From: Brachynemurus nebulosus
Taxonomy: Eukaryota; Arthropoda; Insecta; Neuroptera; Myrmeleontidae
Direction of reading: 5' to 3'
DNA length: 64,000 nt
Assembly (NCBI GenBank): GCA_035578155.1
Contig: JAPWDM010000006.1
Span: 13,966,305 to 14,030,304 of the forward strand
Shown: positions 14,401 to 25,834 of the stretch, in pieces
Numbering within the stretch: the first letter of the stretch is position 1
Layout of the letters: each line of letters starts with the position of its first letter
The notes under the pieces: generated by a model
Told to the model about the DNA's origin: nothing
The model's input: only the letters and a program-made list of their open reading frames with translations
Databases searched by the model: none
Position numbers and translations under genes: made by a program

Positions 14401-17400
14401 AGGATGAAATTAATACGAAAATTGAGAAAAATTCAAAAACCGTGTTTAATGTGATCAATTTTCAAGATGGTTACAAATTGGTTAACGATTGGCAACAGTC
14501 AATTTCGACCAATGATACAAACATTAAAGAAATGGAAAGGTAAAATTACTAAAATTCAAATAATTTGAATTTTTTTTTTTAAATAAATTTTGTTTTTAGC
14601 TTCATACAATCAGAAATTCAGAAATTGTAAGTATGTAACATTTTTGTGTAATTTTACGTTTTCGAATTAAATTTTCAACATATTTTCAGCGAATATCATT
14701 TTAAATGGAAGAAAATTTATCAATCAAAATTCCCGCCATATTTCAAACTGACCGTTGCCCGAAATAGCACATTTTTGTATCCTTTTTTGTTGCCCACAAA
14801 ACCTTTTAAACCTGTCTTGCCAAAATATGAGATGAAAGCCAATTATTTACCGTCAGAGGATGAGTAAGTATAACTCATTTGCTTGATAATGGTCATATTG
14901 ATTGAAACATGACACAAAATCAAAAAAAATTACGTGATTTCAGATTAATTGCAATTGGTCTAGAACAATTTATACCGTACGCCGAAGCCAATAAAATTGT
15001 TCGACCTGGTAAAAAGACGGTAGTACGAGAAGCGTGTCAATTAATAAATCAATATTTAATGCCCTCGAAAGATTTCAATAATTTATATATACATGTTAGA
15101 CGTATGAAAGTATTAGCGCCCAAAAATCCAATTTATTATTATTTTAAATATAAAATGGCACCGCCCACATTACATTATGTAATTCCATCCAATCAAATAC
15201 ATTACATTCCAGTGCATTTACAAAAGAAAGACAATTTACCGGAACCGTGGAAGAGTTACGTGTACCCGGAAGAAAAGGTTTGTATATTTTTCACTCAGAT
15301 ATTTTTTCCAATAAAAATTTTTTTACTTTCTGTAAAGATTTGAAATCAAGCGGCTAAAAATCGTTTGTTTGAATTATTCTGCTTGGTAGTTTTAAAAATA
15401 CAATTTTGAAATATTAATATTCTTTGATTGCTTAATAATTATTGAAATTTTACATCTAATTTCTAAAAATTTAAAGTATATTTTAGAGAATAAAAAAATA
15501 AATAATTCATACATAGGTGTTACCCCTTAAGGGGGTATTCTAGTCTAGAGGCTCGATTTTGAGGTGATTTTACGGGCGTAATAAAAAAAATGGTGGAGAC
15601 AAGTCTACCCACACTGTCAACTTCCCATTGGATGCCTTCTTTAAAGACTAGAGACTACTATATATAAATAATTTTTTTTTCCATTTCAGGGGCTCCCCCC
15701 CCCCCCCAAACCCCCAACAGGGGCTTTGCCCCTTGCACCCTGCTAGAGGGTTTAGCCTCGTGTATCCCGTGGGGAACTCCATCCCTCCTCAAACAAATGA
15801 TATCATCATTTATTTTTAAGATATGGAGGAAAAATTTTTCATAAAAAGTTTTTAATTTCGTTTTTTTTATTATAAATAACAAACCGCTAATCCGAATTTG
15901 CTGAAAACTTTATCCGGTTTTCATTTTTTAATTACGCATCTAATGAAATTAATCCAGAGTCGATATCATCATTTGTTCTCGAGATATGCGAGACGAAAGA
16001 TAATTCACGAACGAACGAACTAACGAACGCACACACAGACATCACGCTAAGAACGATGAATTCGGATTCTAGTGACCTTGAAACGTGGAGATACGTCTAA
16101 ATTACCGATTCGTAAAATCGGATTCATTACAATAACTTCCAATGGGAAGTTAAAAACAATAAACATTTTTAGTATTCATTTTTTACCAGTTTTTTTATTG
16201 ATATTTGAAAAGTATAAAAATGTATAAAAATTTAAAAAAAATTCAAAATTGCAATCGGTACAGGCCGGCAAAGTGGGGACTCAAAAAAAAGTGTCTCCTG
16301 GTTGACGTGATTCCAACCCTCCTGGTACTCTGAAACATAAAATTTTAGTTAATTCTTAATAAACAAGAATGTAAAATTAACCGGACGTAGCTGATTTTAA
16401 AAAATAAATTTTTCCATAAAATGGTGTCCATTAAAAAAAAATCATTTTTTCGCCTCCTTTTTTTAACTTTGGAAATTTTTTAAAAATAGTAAAAAAAATT
16501 CCTAAAACACTTACGTCGGGCCAATTTTGATAGTATTAAGAAGGTCTGTACCAAATTTCAAGTAAATCGGTGCATTAGAACTTAAGATATCATGTCAACC
16601 GTATCGAAAAAAGTAGTTTCCAGTAATTTATATTAAAAATTTGAATTTAACACTGAAACGATACATAGCACACAGGGAAAAATAACCATACCTCTAAAAA
16701 TAATTCGAATTTCCGTAAAAACTTTGAAAATATGAAAAAAATTCGATTCGATTTTTTCAAATTTCTAGACTAGAATACCCCCTTAATAGGTGTTTCCCCT
16801 CAAATTACTTCCATGCTGCTGGCACACCATCTAAAAAGTTAAACATTGAAAAAATTTTGTCTAATAGGTCACAAATTGGTTATAATTGGTCACTTAGTCC
16901 TACTAATTGGTCAGCAGTAGAAAATTTTTAAATAAATTTTAAAAAATTTGTAAAAATTTCAAGGTCACTCAAAAATTTTGGCACACCATCTAAAGAAAAA
17001 AACAAAAATAATAAGAGCAGTCGATAGGATTTTAAACCTTGATAATTGGTCAGTTAAAATAAAAAATTGGTCAGGTCCCCAGAATTTAAAAAAAGTTAAA
17101 AAAGGACTTTTCATACTGTGACGCATGCGCGAAATCTCTACTGATAAATCTAGCTGTCAGTAAATCTAATCGATACGTTGAATTCTTCAATAGGGTAAAG
17201 CGACCAGCATTCGATTAGCCTATATTAGCATTATTTTTACATATTAAGGTATTTTGAAAATAATCAACAAACATTAATTATATTTATTGTTTTGATTTCA
17301 ACTTTATTTTCTGGAATTTTAGTAATTAACTTAATTTATAAGTTCATTTAGTTATCAATTTTATTATAAACATTTTTAAATACTATAAGATCTTTAATTG

Positions 17401-20400
17401 GAATATTGAAATTTTTGTCCACGAAAATTTGCCCTATTATATTTCTTCGAAAATAAACGTTATTTCCTTATGACCCATTGTTAGGGCTCCGTGGTCTTAG
17501 CACCCCAAATGTGCGATTTCGAGGGACCTATTAAATCGTTTAGAAGGTCTGAAATTGGTCATAAAAGGTCAACTGATTGAAGAGCTATAGAAAATTTTTT
17601 ACTATAAGGTTTAAAGTTCTTTCAAGGTCATTCAAAAAATTTTAGCACCTCATATGTGAAATTTCGAATGACAATTAGATCATTTAAAAGGTCAGAAAAT
17701 AGTCATAAAAGGTCAATTGATTGGAATAATTGGTCATTGATAGAAAATTTTTTTATTAAGGATTCCAATTTTTCAGAATCATTTAAAAATATTGGCTTGT
17801 CGAATACTGGTGGCTTTTCCGTATTGAAAAATTCAACGTATCAACTAGATTTACTGACAGCTAGATTTACCAGTAAAATTTCGCGCATGCGTCACAGTAT
17901 GAAAATGCCTTTTTTAATTTTTTTAAAATTCTGGGGACCTGACCAATTTTTTATTTTAACTGACCAATTATCAGGGTTTAAAATCCTATCGATTGCTCTT
18001 ATTATTTTTATTTTTTTCTTTAGATGTTGTGCCAAAATTTTTGAGTGACCTTGAAATTTTTACAAATTTTTTAAAATTTATTTAAAAATTTCCTATTGCT
18101 GACCAATTAGTGGAACTAAGTGACCAATTATGACCAATTTGTGACCTATTAGACAAAATTTTTTCAATGTTCATCTTTTTAGATGGTGTGCCAGCATCGC
18201 GAAGCCCCAATACCTACTTATTTATTTTTGAATAACCACTTGAAGTTCGCGCGTCTCTTGTTACATTTATGACATGCGCAGTACGCAAAACAAACTGTCA
18301 GATTTTGTATTATATAAAAAATACTTGAATATGTAATGATGTTATATTGAAATTATAAAAAATGTTTGCATCATTTTACAAAAATTAAATAAATTTATCA
18401 ATTATTTATTATTTAAACAAAATGTTTTCATGCGTAATGTGTAATTGGTTTTTATTTTCATAGAAAATAATAAAAATCCCCACGTCAAAATCGGAATTTG
18501 TGTCCGGTCAAAAACTATTAATTTCACCCGTGAAAAAAACTCGAAACTATAACAAATCGAAAAAATCACCGATACCAAAACGTCGTACACCAAAAGCGAC
18601 AAATATTCTACCGAAATACATTCGAGTTAAACCGTCATCGTCACTATTTGACAATCCTCCGGCAACCAATATCGCAACAATACATATTCCAAATAATTTA
18701 CTACTGTTGAATGTTTCATCGACTAGTCCGAACAAAGAGACGGACACAAGCACCTTTATCATGTTACCCAGTATGCCAGTTTTGAGCACGCCAATGAAAA
18801 TTGTGACCGAGAGCACACCGGTTGTGCAACCGGAAACAACGGAAAAAACGAAAACTGCACCGGAAAAAGTGGATAATAAAGTGGATGGAAAATTAAGTGA
18901 GAAACCCGCGTCCAAAAGCGATGAAACAGTTAGGGTAAGTTTTTGTTTCCGGGGTGGAAAATCTGGTAATTATGCAGAAAAGAAAAATTAATGATCCGAT
19001 TTTAATTTTTTTTTTTAAGTGTTCCTCGCTATGGTGGATTAGTTAAAAAAATACTACAACTCGGTATCAGTACTGAAAATGCTGGAAAACTGTAGTTAAA
19101 TTTGAGAAAATTCGAATTTTTTTCGATTTTTTTTTAAATTTTGTATACATTTGTGTCAAAGCCGAAATATATTGTCAAAACTAACTAAACTAACCTAACC
19201 TTAACTAGCCTCACCACCTAGTTTTTATATCAAAGTCGAAATATGTTGCGAAAACTAACTAAACTAACCTAACCTTAACTAACCTCACCACCTTGTTTTT
19301 ATATCAAAGTCGAAGTATATTGTCAAAACTAACTAAACTAACCTCACAATTTTTTAGCTTTCTTTTTCTACCTTCCTCCGACCTGAACTTACCTAACTAA
19401 CTTCACTACCTAGTTTGTATATCAAAGTCGAAGTATATTGTAAAAACTAACTAACCTAACCTTAACTAACCTCTCCACCTAGTTTTTATATCAAAGTCGA
19501 AATATATTGTCAAAAGTAACTAAACTCACCTAACCTTAACTAACCTCACCACCTAGTTTTTATACCAAAGTCGAAGTATATTGTAAAAACTAACCTTAAC
19601 TGACCTCACCACCTAATTTTTATATCAAAGTCGAAATATATTGCCAAAGCTAACTAACCTAACCTAACCTTAACAAACCTCACCACCTAGTTTTTATATC
19701 AAAGTCGAAGTATATTGTAAAAACTAACTAAATGATCTCCTCTTATTTATTTTGATCCATTTGACCAGAATATGCACTCAAATCACGGCATTGAGATAAT
19801 CGTAGTCGTCAAAATTGTCAATTTTTCTAATTTTCGCACTCAATATTTCGAAAATCCGAGATATCGATTTTTTTTATTTTTGAAAAAGTATTTATTTTTG
19901 ATCAATTTTACTAGACTATGCACTCAAACTTACATATAAACGTACACACACTAAATGACAAAAGAAAATTTGAAAAAATTGAATTTTATCTAATTTTGAA
20001 ACAGTTTCCCAGCCTTTCCATTGTCGGTATCGATTTGTAGTATTTTTTTAAACTAATCCACCGCTGCGACGAACATTTAAAAAAAAATTAATTAAATCGG
20101 ATCATTAGTTTTTCTTTTAGAGCCAAAAGTAGATGAAGCCGTGCTTCTGCATTATTACCGAAAATTCTTCCGGTCGAAATATTGATTTTATTTGCGATTT
20201 TACAGGATGATGACAGCGAAACAGGCGAATTAGCAAAGACGAATTCCCCGCAAGTCAATAAGAATAAACAGAAAACTTCAACTTTAGAAAAGAAAAAGGC
20301 AAAACAGCAGAAAGAATATGAAAATATTGTTACGTTATTATCGCCAGAAAATTTGAAAGAAAGCGAGGAAAAAGCTGCAAGTACGTACTAAATTCTAAAT

Positions 20401-23400
20401 TAAGGCTCAGTTTAGCCCATCTTTTTCAACACCTATTTTAATAAAAAAAAAAAAATAATAAAAGAAAATTAACAGGACTTTCTCACGTACTACATGTACA
20501 GCCGACTCTCGTTATGAGTCCGCCGATTTATATTTCTGTTGTAAATATTCTCTTCCATGACCGAAAAAAATTCACTTCAGTCTCTCGTTAGGAGACCGAA
20601 ACATTGATATTGATGTTTAATAAACTAACAAGCCTACGATTAGTGTAACTCATAAATCACCCTGTCAAAAAAATTTTTATAGGTCCGTGTTTCATAATAC
20701 ATGTGTAGTTAACCAAAGCAAATTTTTCATCGCGCGGATTATATTACAAACTTTGTTTGACTAATAATGTTATTTACAATTTCTACGAAAGATTTTAAAA
20801 TTTTTTTAAATATGTGTGGACAATATCGTTTAAACTCCTGTCACACATACTATAGAACGCATTTAAAAAATATTAGTAAATGTATTTATTAAAAATAGGT
20901 AGATTTTATGCCGCTCCTAACGAATGGTAATACTTAGGGATTGTAAATTTACCGACTTTTTCATTTACCGGTAATTCGGTAAATTTTTTTAGCAAAACCG
21001 GTTTACCGGTAATTTACCGGTATTTTTTAAAACATGGAAAATATACGAATAAATATTAGAAAAAATAAAATAAAAACGTAAAATTATTTTATTAAGATAA
21101 TTATCTACACTATACAAAATAAGAAAAATTATGTAAAAAAAAATTGTATCTGTTTGATTTTACGACTTGGTAGATATCTACAGCTTCTTTCACAGAAATA
21201 TACCGCCCATTGTTATTGTTTATTCAAAAAATAGTTTTAAATCTTGTTAAATAATCATAAAATATGAATCAGTTATAATATATACCTACCTGTAATAAAA
21301 ATTTACTTACCGCTTCTAACAATGTAATCATTTAACGTAATGTTTAATTATTTTGAAAAAAGTATAGCTGAGTACAGCTGATTTAAATAATATGTAAGTA
21401 AATACAAAAAGGAGGCTTTATTGCTATATGTGCATTTTAAAACTGAATTGTGGGATTTTATTGTATCATAGAATAGTTTATTATGGATACACAGTAAGGG
21501 GTAACTTGATTGTGTACATTTACGTTCAATAAACTTAATCATTCTTCTATGAAATAAAATGAACTTATAAAAATTTTAAAATATATTATTTTTAATTTAT
21601 GGAATTACCGGTAAAAAATCAGCGATTTACCGGTAAAAATTTTAAGGCATTTTTAGTAATTTACCGGTAAACCGGTTTACCGGTATTACAATCCCTAGTA
21701 ATACTGCACTAAACGTCCGGGCAATTTGATTATAAATAAGTACACACTCACACGCTTGAAAAGTAGGGGAAGTGCGAGTTACGGCGGTCGACTATTAAGC
21801 ACAAGTGGGGGTACAGGAATTCTTAGAATTATATTCTGCTACAGCCCCGTAAGCGGACTCATAAAGCGATTGGACTGTAATATCTTGGTTTTCAATGAGT
21901 TAACTACCTAAAAACTTTTTTATTTGCAGTTTACGCGCAAGCGTACTTCAATAAAGTTCAAGAACGATTAACGCAAGATTCACCGGAGGATTACAATCTG
22001 TTCCTGGCCACGCTAAATGATCACGACGAATCATCGGACAGTGTCGCGAGTCTATACAGCAAAGTAACCGCCATTCTCAGTCCAAAACACCCGGACCTTT
22101 GCGAAGAACTCATCACATTCTTAACACCAGCGCAAGCGAAAGAAATCGAAAAATTAATCCCACACTATATGTACACAAAAATGGCGACATTCCTGCGAAA
22201 ATTGGAAACATACTACAACAAACAACCTGCACAAATCAAAAAAATTTACAACACCCTCTCCGAGCTCAGTAACCAAGAAAACGTTTCAATGGAACAAATT
22301 AAATCGAATGTTTTGCCACTACTCAAAGGCAATAATTTTTTGACTGATTATTTTCTACAAATATTCCCAAGCGAAAAACCGCCGGAGAGTTTAATGACCG
22401 TTTGGGAAGAAATTGACTGTGATAGTGTAACGTTAAATCGAAACGTCGAGAAAAGCACCGAATGCTTCGAAAATATCAACATCCCGGATGTGGCTGACCC
22501 GTATGGAAGCAATAACTGTATCTGTTCCTGCCACAATTCATCCGACGAAGATTTTTCCTCGAGAAATCGTCACTGTATCCCGTGCGGCACCAAATTCATC
22601 CAAGGCAAGGTCTTCATCCAAACCGGTAAAGGCCCACGCCCGGCCAACGTCACATTTCCCGGTTGTTCGTTCGAGGAACAGAGTCGACGCCTGTCCATAT
22701 CGTCAACGTTACGTCCAAAACGTCGATCAGAAACTGCGTCACCGATTAAAAATATCCTTTTTTCACCGACAAAGCAGTCGCTCACCGAATCGGAAGACGA
22801 CGAGCATGCGCAAGGCAAACAATTCAAACATTCACCGAAAAATCGCTCGATCAAATCCCTCAAAAGCACTCCACTGTCCCGAAAATTGAATCGCACCCGA
22901 CACAAATCCGAATCGAGATGTTTGATGGATACTATTTCCCGAAATGATCCCACACAGAAAAAATCCATCAACGAAAAACCATCAAATTCGAACGACATCC
23001 TAAAAAAATCGCTTCAATTCCGAACATCACCCAAAACCACCAATAAATCCGATACCGAAACCAAAAAGAACTCCGAGCACGAATCCGAATTAATGGAATG
23101 TGACGATTGTAACGCGTCCGTCGAATCGATTGAACTGAAATTGAGTCCGGAACGAAGCGTCGAAAGTTTAGATATCTGCGAAGAATCATCGCAGGATCTG
23201 TCGGAAGGCAACGAAGATGTTCCCGCCACGTGTTCGGAAAGTGAAAATGATTCAATTGTGGAGGTGGAAAGTATACATAGTGAATCGAGTTCGTCGGATA
23301 ATCAGGATAATCAGGATATGATGGCCAACGATAAATCGAATAGTCAATTGCCGTGGACACGCGAAGAGGATAAAATTATTTTGAAAACGTTTCAACAGGA

Positions 23401-23524
23401 ATGTGATAGTGAGAATACATTTGACATAATTGGTCAGTTATTGCCACAGCGGACAGTTAGTGAAATTCGGGAGCGGTTTCAAACGTTATTGGATTTATTG
23501 TTACAGATAACCAAGAAAGATTAG
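8485..23524 (+). CDS. GON4L: GON4L / muscle-wasted-like nuclear transcriptional cofactor
   Basis: Fourteen exons give 1460 aa: 8485-8633, 8791-8923, 8988-9100, 10088-10214, 11786-12215, 13318-13583, 13631-13882, 14403-14539, 14600-14626, 14690-14863, 14944-15277, 18464-18934, 20206-20380, 21930-23524. Every junction keeps frame. The GON4L signature runs through it: a helix-rich block ending FEPKLTRAKVRE, an acidic EEDEEYVPGEEE stretch, RTRSKL..PDITTDMYD..DDEDW then DPEYN (in exon 5), a TKKELNDLVAELF block, QHVQLLTQHYLQ, and a Myb/SANT-like segment from about residue 603. Residues ~930-1090 resemble paired amphipathic helix repeats, and residues 1403-1460 form a C-terminal Myb/SANT-like domain starting LPWTREEDK. 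The last exon also has a Cys/His cluster (1126-1148). Known GON4L proteins are nuclear cofactors; the fly homologue mute is a histone locus body component restraining histone gene expression. Large introns are packed with transposons; small ones are 60-80 bp. An upstream untranslated exon cannot be excluded. Confidence 0.92.
9146..10062. mobile_element. TTAA-flanked element in GON4L intron 3, family 1 copy 2
   Basis: TTAA duplications at 9142-9145 and 10063-10066, ends CACTAT..AAAGTG. It shares its left ~120 bp with 2901-3372. It fills intron 3, ending 25 bp before the exon. Confidence 0.7.
10336..11688. repeat. Foldback repeat around TCTCCACTAGACAT arms in GON4L intron 4
   Basis: The motif CACTAGACATAATTGATGTC at 10347 returns inverted near 10660, and a third arm TCTAGTGGAGAC lies near 11669. 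The hAT element 10697-11572 is inserted between. Exact ends are unclear; it may be two adjacent foldback copies. Confidence 0.5.
10697..11572. mobile_element. hAT-family non-autonomous element, copy 1
   Basis: Ends CAGTGTTGGGCA and, inverted, CAGTGTTGTGC. It is flanked by the perfect 8 bp duplication GTCAAGAC (10689-10696 and 11573-11580). The body is rich in TTATCTAGATAA palindromes, and an inner ~80 bp segment with GGTCGG..ACGACATTTCATATT is duplicated at ~11030 and ~11200. Confidence 0.85.
12397..12600. mobile_element. 204 bp MITE with CACCAGGGCGGCGACAC ends
   Basis: TIRs CACCAGGGCGGCGACAC and the inverted GTGTCGCCGCCCTGGTG delimit it in GON4L intron 5. No clear target duplication was seen. 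Confidence 0.65.
12711..12840. repeat. GC-richer imperfect palindrome
   Basis: ATTGTCGATTGCCC at left returns inverted as GGGGCAATCGACAAT, with GAGCGCAC..GTGCGCTC inside. It stands out by base content from the AT-rich intron around it and would fold as one hairpin. Confidence 0.6.
15531..16782. mobile_element. TTAA-flanked element, GGGGGTATTCTAGTCTAG family
   Basis: TTAA at 15527-15530 and 16783-16786; perfect 19 bp TIRs starting GGGGGTATTCTAGTCTAG. It carries the nested element 15619-16152. No transposase frame. Confidence 0.75.
15619..16152. mobile_element. TIR element, AACTTCCCATT family, copy 2 (nested)
   Basis: Ends AACTTCCCATTGGA and inverted AATGGGAAGTT. It is inserted within the 15531-16782 element and is homologous to 3681-4160. 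Confidence 0.65.
16817..18196. mobile_element. Foldback element with ~390 bp terminal inverted repeats
   Basis: Arms 16817-17205 and ~17815-18196 are reverse complements over almost their full length, starting TGCTGGCACACCATCT. The core is ~600 bp with no recognised frame. It lies in GON4L intron 11 right after another transposon. Confidence 0.75.
18979..20116. mobile_element. TIR element with an internal ~74 bp tandem repeat
   Basis: About 100 bp TIRs begin AAAAACTAATGATCCGATT (right end, inverted) and include GGTGGATTAGTT. Between ~19165 and 19735 lie seven to eight units of ~74 bp, each with CTAACCTAACCTTAACTAACC and TTTTTATATCAAAGTCGAA. It makes up most of GON4L intron 12. Confidence 0.7.
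20499..21877. mobile_element. TA-flanked pogo-like element split by a hAT insertion
   Basis: TA flanks; left end CAGCCGACTC..TTATGAGTCCG and right end, inverted, CAGTCCAATC..TTATGAGTCCG. Removing the nested element 20935-21697 leaves ~610 bp. It lies in GON4L intron 13. Confidence 0.6.
20935..21697. mobile_element. hAT-like element with TAGGGATTGTAA ends
   Basis: Perfect 8 bp duplication GTAATACT (20927-20934 and 21698-21705). TIR TAGGGATTGTAA. Both ends carry several TTTACCGGTAA palindromes. No transposase frame. Confidence 0.85.
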
Positions 23525-23568
23525 AGAGTTTTTTTTTTATTTGATTGTAAATATTTATGTATATTTGT

Positions 23569-23574
23569 AATAAA
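23569..23574 (+). terminator. Poly(A) signal AATAAA of GON4L
   Basis: AATAAA 45 bp after the GON4L stop, in a T-rich short 3' UTR. Confidence 0.6.
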
Positions 23575-23769
23575 AAAAATTTGAAACTATTTTTGTTTTA
23601 TCAACTTTATCATTTAAATTAAGTTTTTTTTTAGCAATTTCCTTGTGAAATATGTATAAAAAAGGGGGGATAGGTTATGCACCCAAAAGAGAAATAGATT
23701 ATGTACCTAAAAGTACTGAATCGAACATATTAACATATGTTTCCTAGAGATATCACAGGCATTAAATAG

Positions 23770-24944
23770 GGTACTTGACTGCAATTGAGAAAGATTCTAA
23801 ATGCTTTGTTCTTACGTACAAATTAGTTCATTTTTGTTAAATTTTTAAAAATATTCAAAAAAACCATTGTTCAATTTTAAATGAACAAATTGGCGGGAAA
23901 AACGACTTGGTGTAGTGACGTATGCAATGACGTCACGATTTAACTCAAACAGATGTCGCTTTCATTCATGTCAACCAAGGGGTCAAACTAGATTGTCTAT
24001 GTCTCTGTTCCACTTGTAATGAATTTATGACGTAAATCTCCCCACTCTATTTGTGTAGATACACACTGTTTGCAGTGTATTAGTTTGGTGTTTTTTAGTA
24101 GTGTGCGTATTTACGCACACCACCGCAATACACGTATTACTAGAGAGAGCTGTTCAACGTGTTCAACCAACAATGGTAACAATGTATATATAATGCACTG
24201 TGGGTTCGACGACGGACACGCGCTGACTAATGCCTTAAGCTGTGACACGACTCCAAATGACTCCGCGCCAATTTCACGTTTTTAATATTAGTTGGTTTCT
24301 AGTGTTCTATGATGTCAACACTTGTCAACATGTTTTAAATTTGTACACAATATTCAGCAGTCATCATGCTCAGTTTTAGTGGTATTTACAACTTTCTACT
24401 TTGTTATCTTCTTCATTTACCATCACTGTAAGATTTTCATGAACCCTACAAGTATTAAATGCACTTTAAGAAAACAGTTTGACGTAACTTTAAAATTGTT
24501 GCAAAAAATAAAAGCATTTTTAACATAATATTTAAAACAAGTTGATAAGAATATTTTACGTATTAAGTGACGATGTATTCCTTCCATCAATCTTTTTTGA
24601 GTGCAAAATTAATTGCAAACCAAAAAGTTCAAAATAAATTACAAAGAAAACAACTTCTCTTGGTCAATTAGAATTGTAAAAATGTCACAATGAAAATGCA
24701 ATTTGTCATAGACAATACGTAACTACAGTAATAAGATCTGCTATAAAAAATGACGTCATTTTCAAATATCACTGCGTTTTTAATCATTTAAATGAAGGCT
24801 AAAAATTTATAATTTTCAAAATCGAATTTTTAAATAACTAAAGAATATTTTTATTTGTCACTACTAAAATTGAATATATTTAAGGATAATACATAAAATT
24901 ATTCAACATTTAAAACAAATTTTGAATACAGTCAAGTACCGTAT
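23770..24944. mobile_element. Element with GGTACTTGACTG ends
   Basis: GGTACTTGACTG at left and CAGTCAAGTACC at right. It contains two TGACGTCA sites. A shortened relative (49290-49590) shares AATGACGTCACGATTT and CAATCAAGTACCGTATTG. Confidence 0.55.
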
Positions 24945-25230
24945 TGTGAAGCATGACTCCATTTTACTAAACCCAACTTGTAACCACGGAGACTTGTTTA
25001 TAAATATTAGATAAACCATTAAATTAATAGTTTGATCGCCATTAATTAAAGTAATCGCATCAGTCAATTTTTTTGCTTCAATTTCTTAAAGTGTTTGTAA
25101 TACACAGCATTCTCTCTAGTCAATTATCTCCTCAATGGAAATTCTGATATTTGATCATAAATAGCGATTTACTTCAGTAATAAGCTACTGAAGATGATCA
25201 TAGGTGGTGTCGAAACAAGTCTAGTATGGA

Positions 25231-25658
25231 CACAGACCAATGAACACTATTATATTATACTACTAGACAAAGCGTAAAGCCAGTTTATAGGCATTTTTCT
25301 TGAAGCAGGTAACAGGGTAAGACGGGTGAGATTTAAGGAATATAATATAATATCAATTTTTGAGCAAATGCAACTATAATTATTGCAGGACATAATTTGT
25401 ATACGTACGTATTTTGAAAATAAAGCGAATACCACTTTTTTTCTTTCAAAATTTTGCAGTATCTTCTTAAAAAAGTAAAATTTTATTATCAATATTATAT
25501 TTTTACAATAATTATTTGAAAACGTTACTACGGATACAATCGGTTATTGCATTGATTACTATATTACAGAATACTATTAGGTCGGAACTTGGTCGTATCT
25601 GGCTGCATGTAGTCTATATAATATAATATACTATAATAATTATGTTTATTGGTCTGTG
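25231..25658. mobile_element. CACAGACCAATGAACA element, copy 1
   Basis: TIRs CACAGACCAATGAACA and inverted; perfect 8 bp duplication AGTATGGA (25223-25230 and 25659-25666), as expected of hAT-type insertion. 428 bp, no transposase. Confidence 0.8.
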
Positions 25659-25820
25659 AGTATGGACAACAAAAAAGTAAAAACGGTTTTTGTAGATATA
25701 TTGTATGTATTGTAAATTTTCCATTTTAAAATGACCATAAGAAATTTTGTAGTACTTGTAATACGTTGGTGTTTAATGGGTTAGAAATTTAATACGCATG
25801 TGCAAACATTACCAACAATT

Positions 25821-25834
25821 GTTGCCATAGTAAC
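25821..25834 (+). promoter_or_regulatory. RFX X-box match
   Basis: GTTGCCATAGTAAC fits the X-box form GTNRCC, short spacer, RGYAAC bound by RFX factors, the regulators of ciliary genes. It lies 2.6 kb upstream of king-tubby and outside the repeats I could delimit. The distance is greater than usual for an X-box promoter, so the target is uncertain. Confidence 0.35.

Noticed and set aside
17656..18048. 130-codon frame in the foldback element as a transposase remnant
   Set aside because: Most of it is the reverse of the left terminal repeat; no transposase motif is seen.
22570..23360. Long antisense frames over the last GON4L exon
   Set aside because: They are shadows of the sense frame, produced by its Ser/Lys/Glu-rich codon use.
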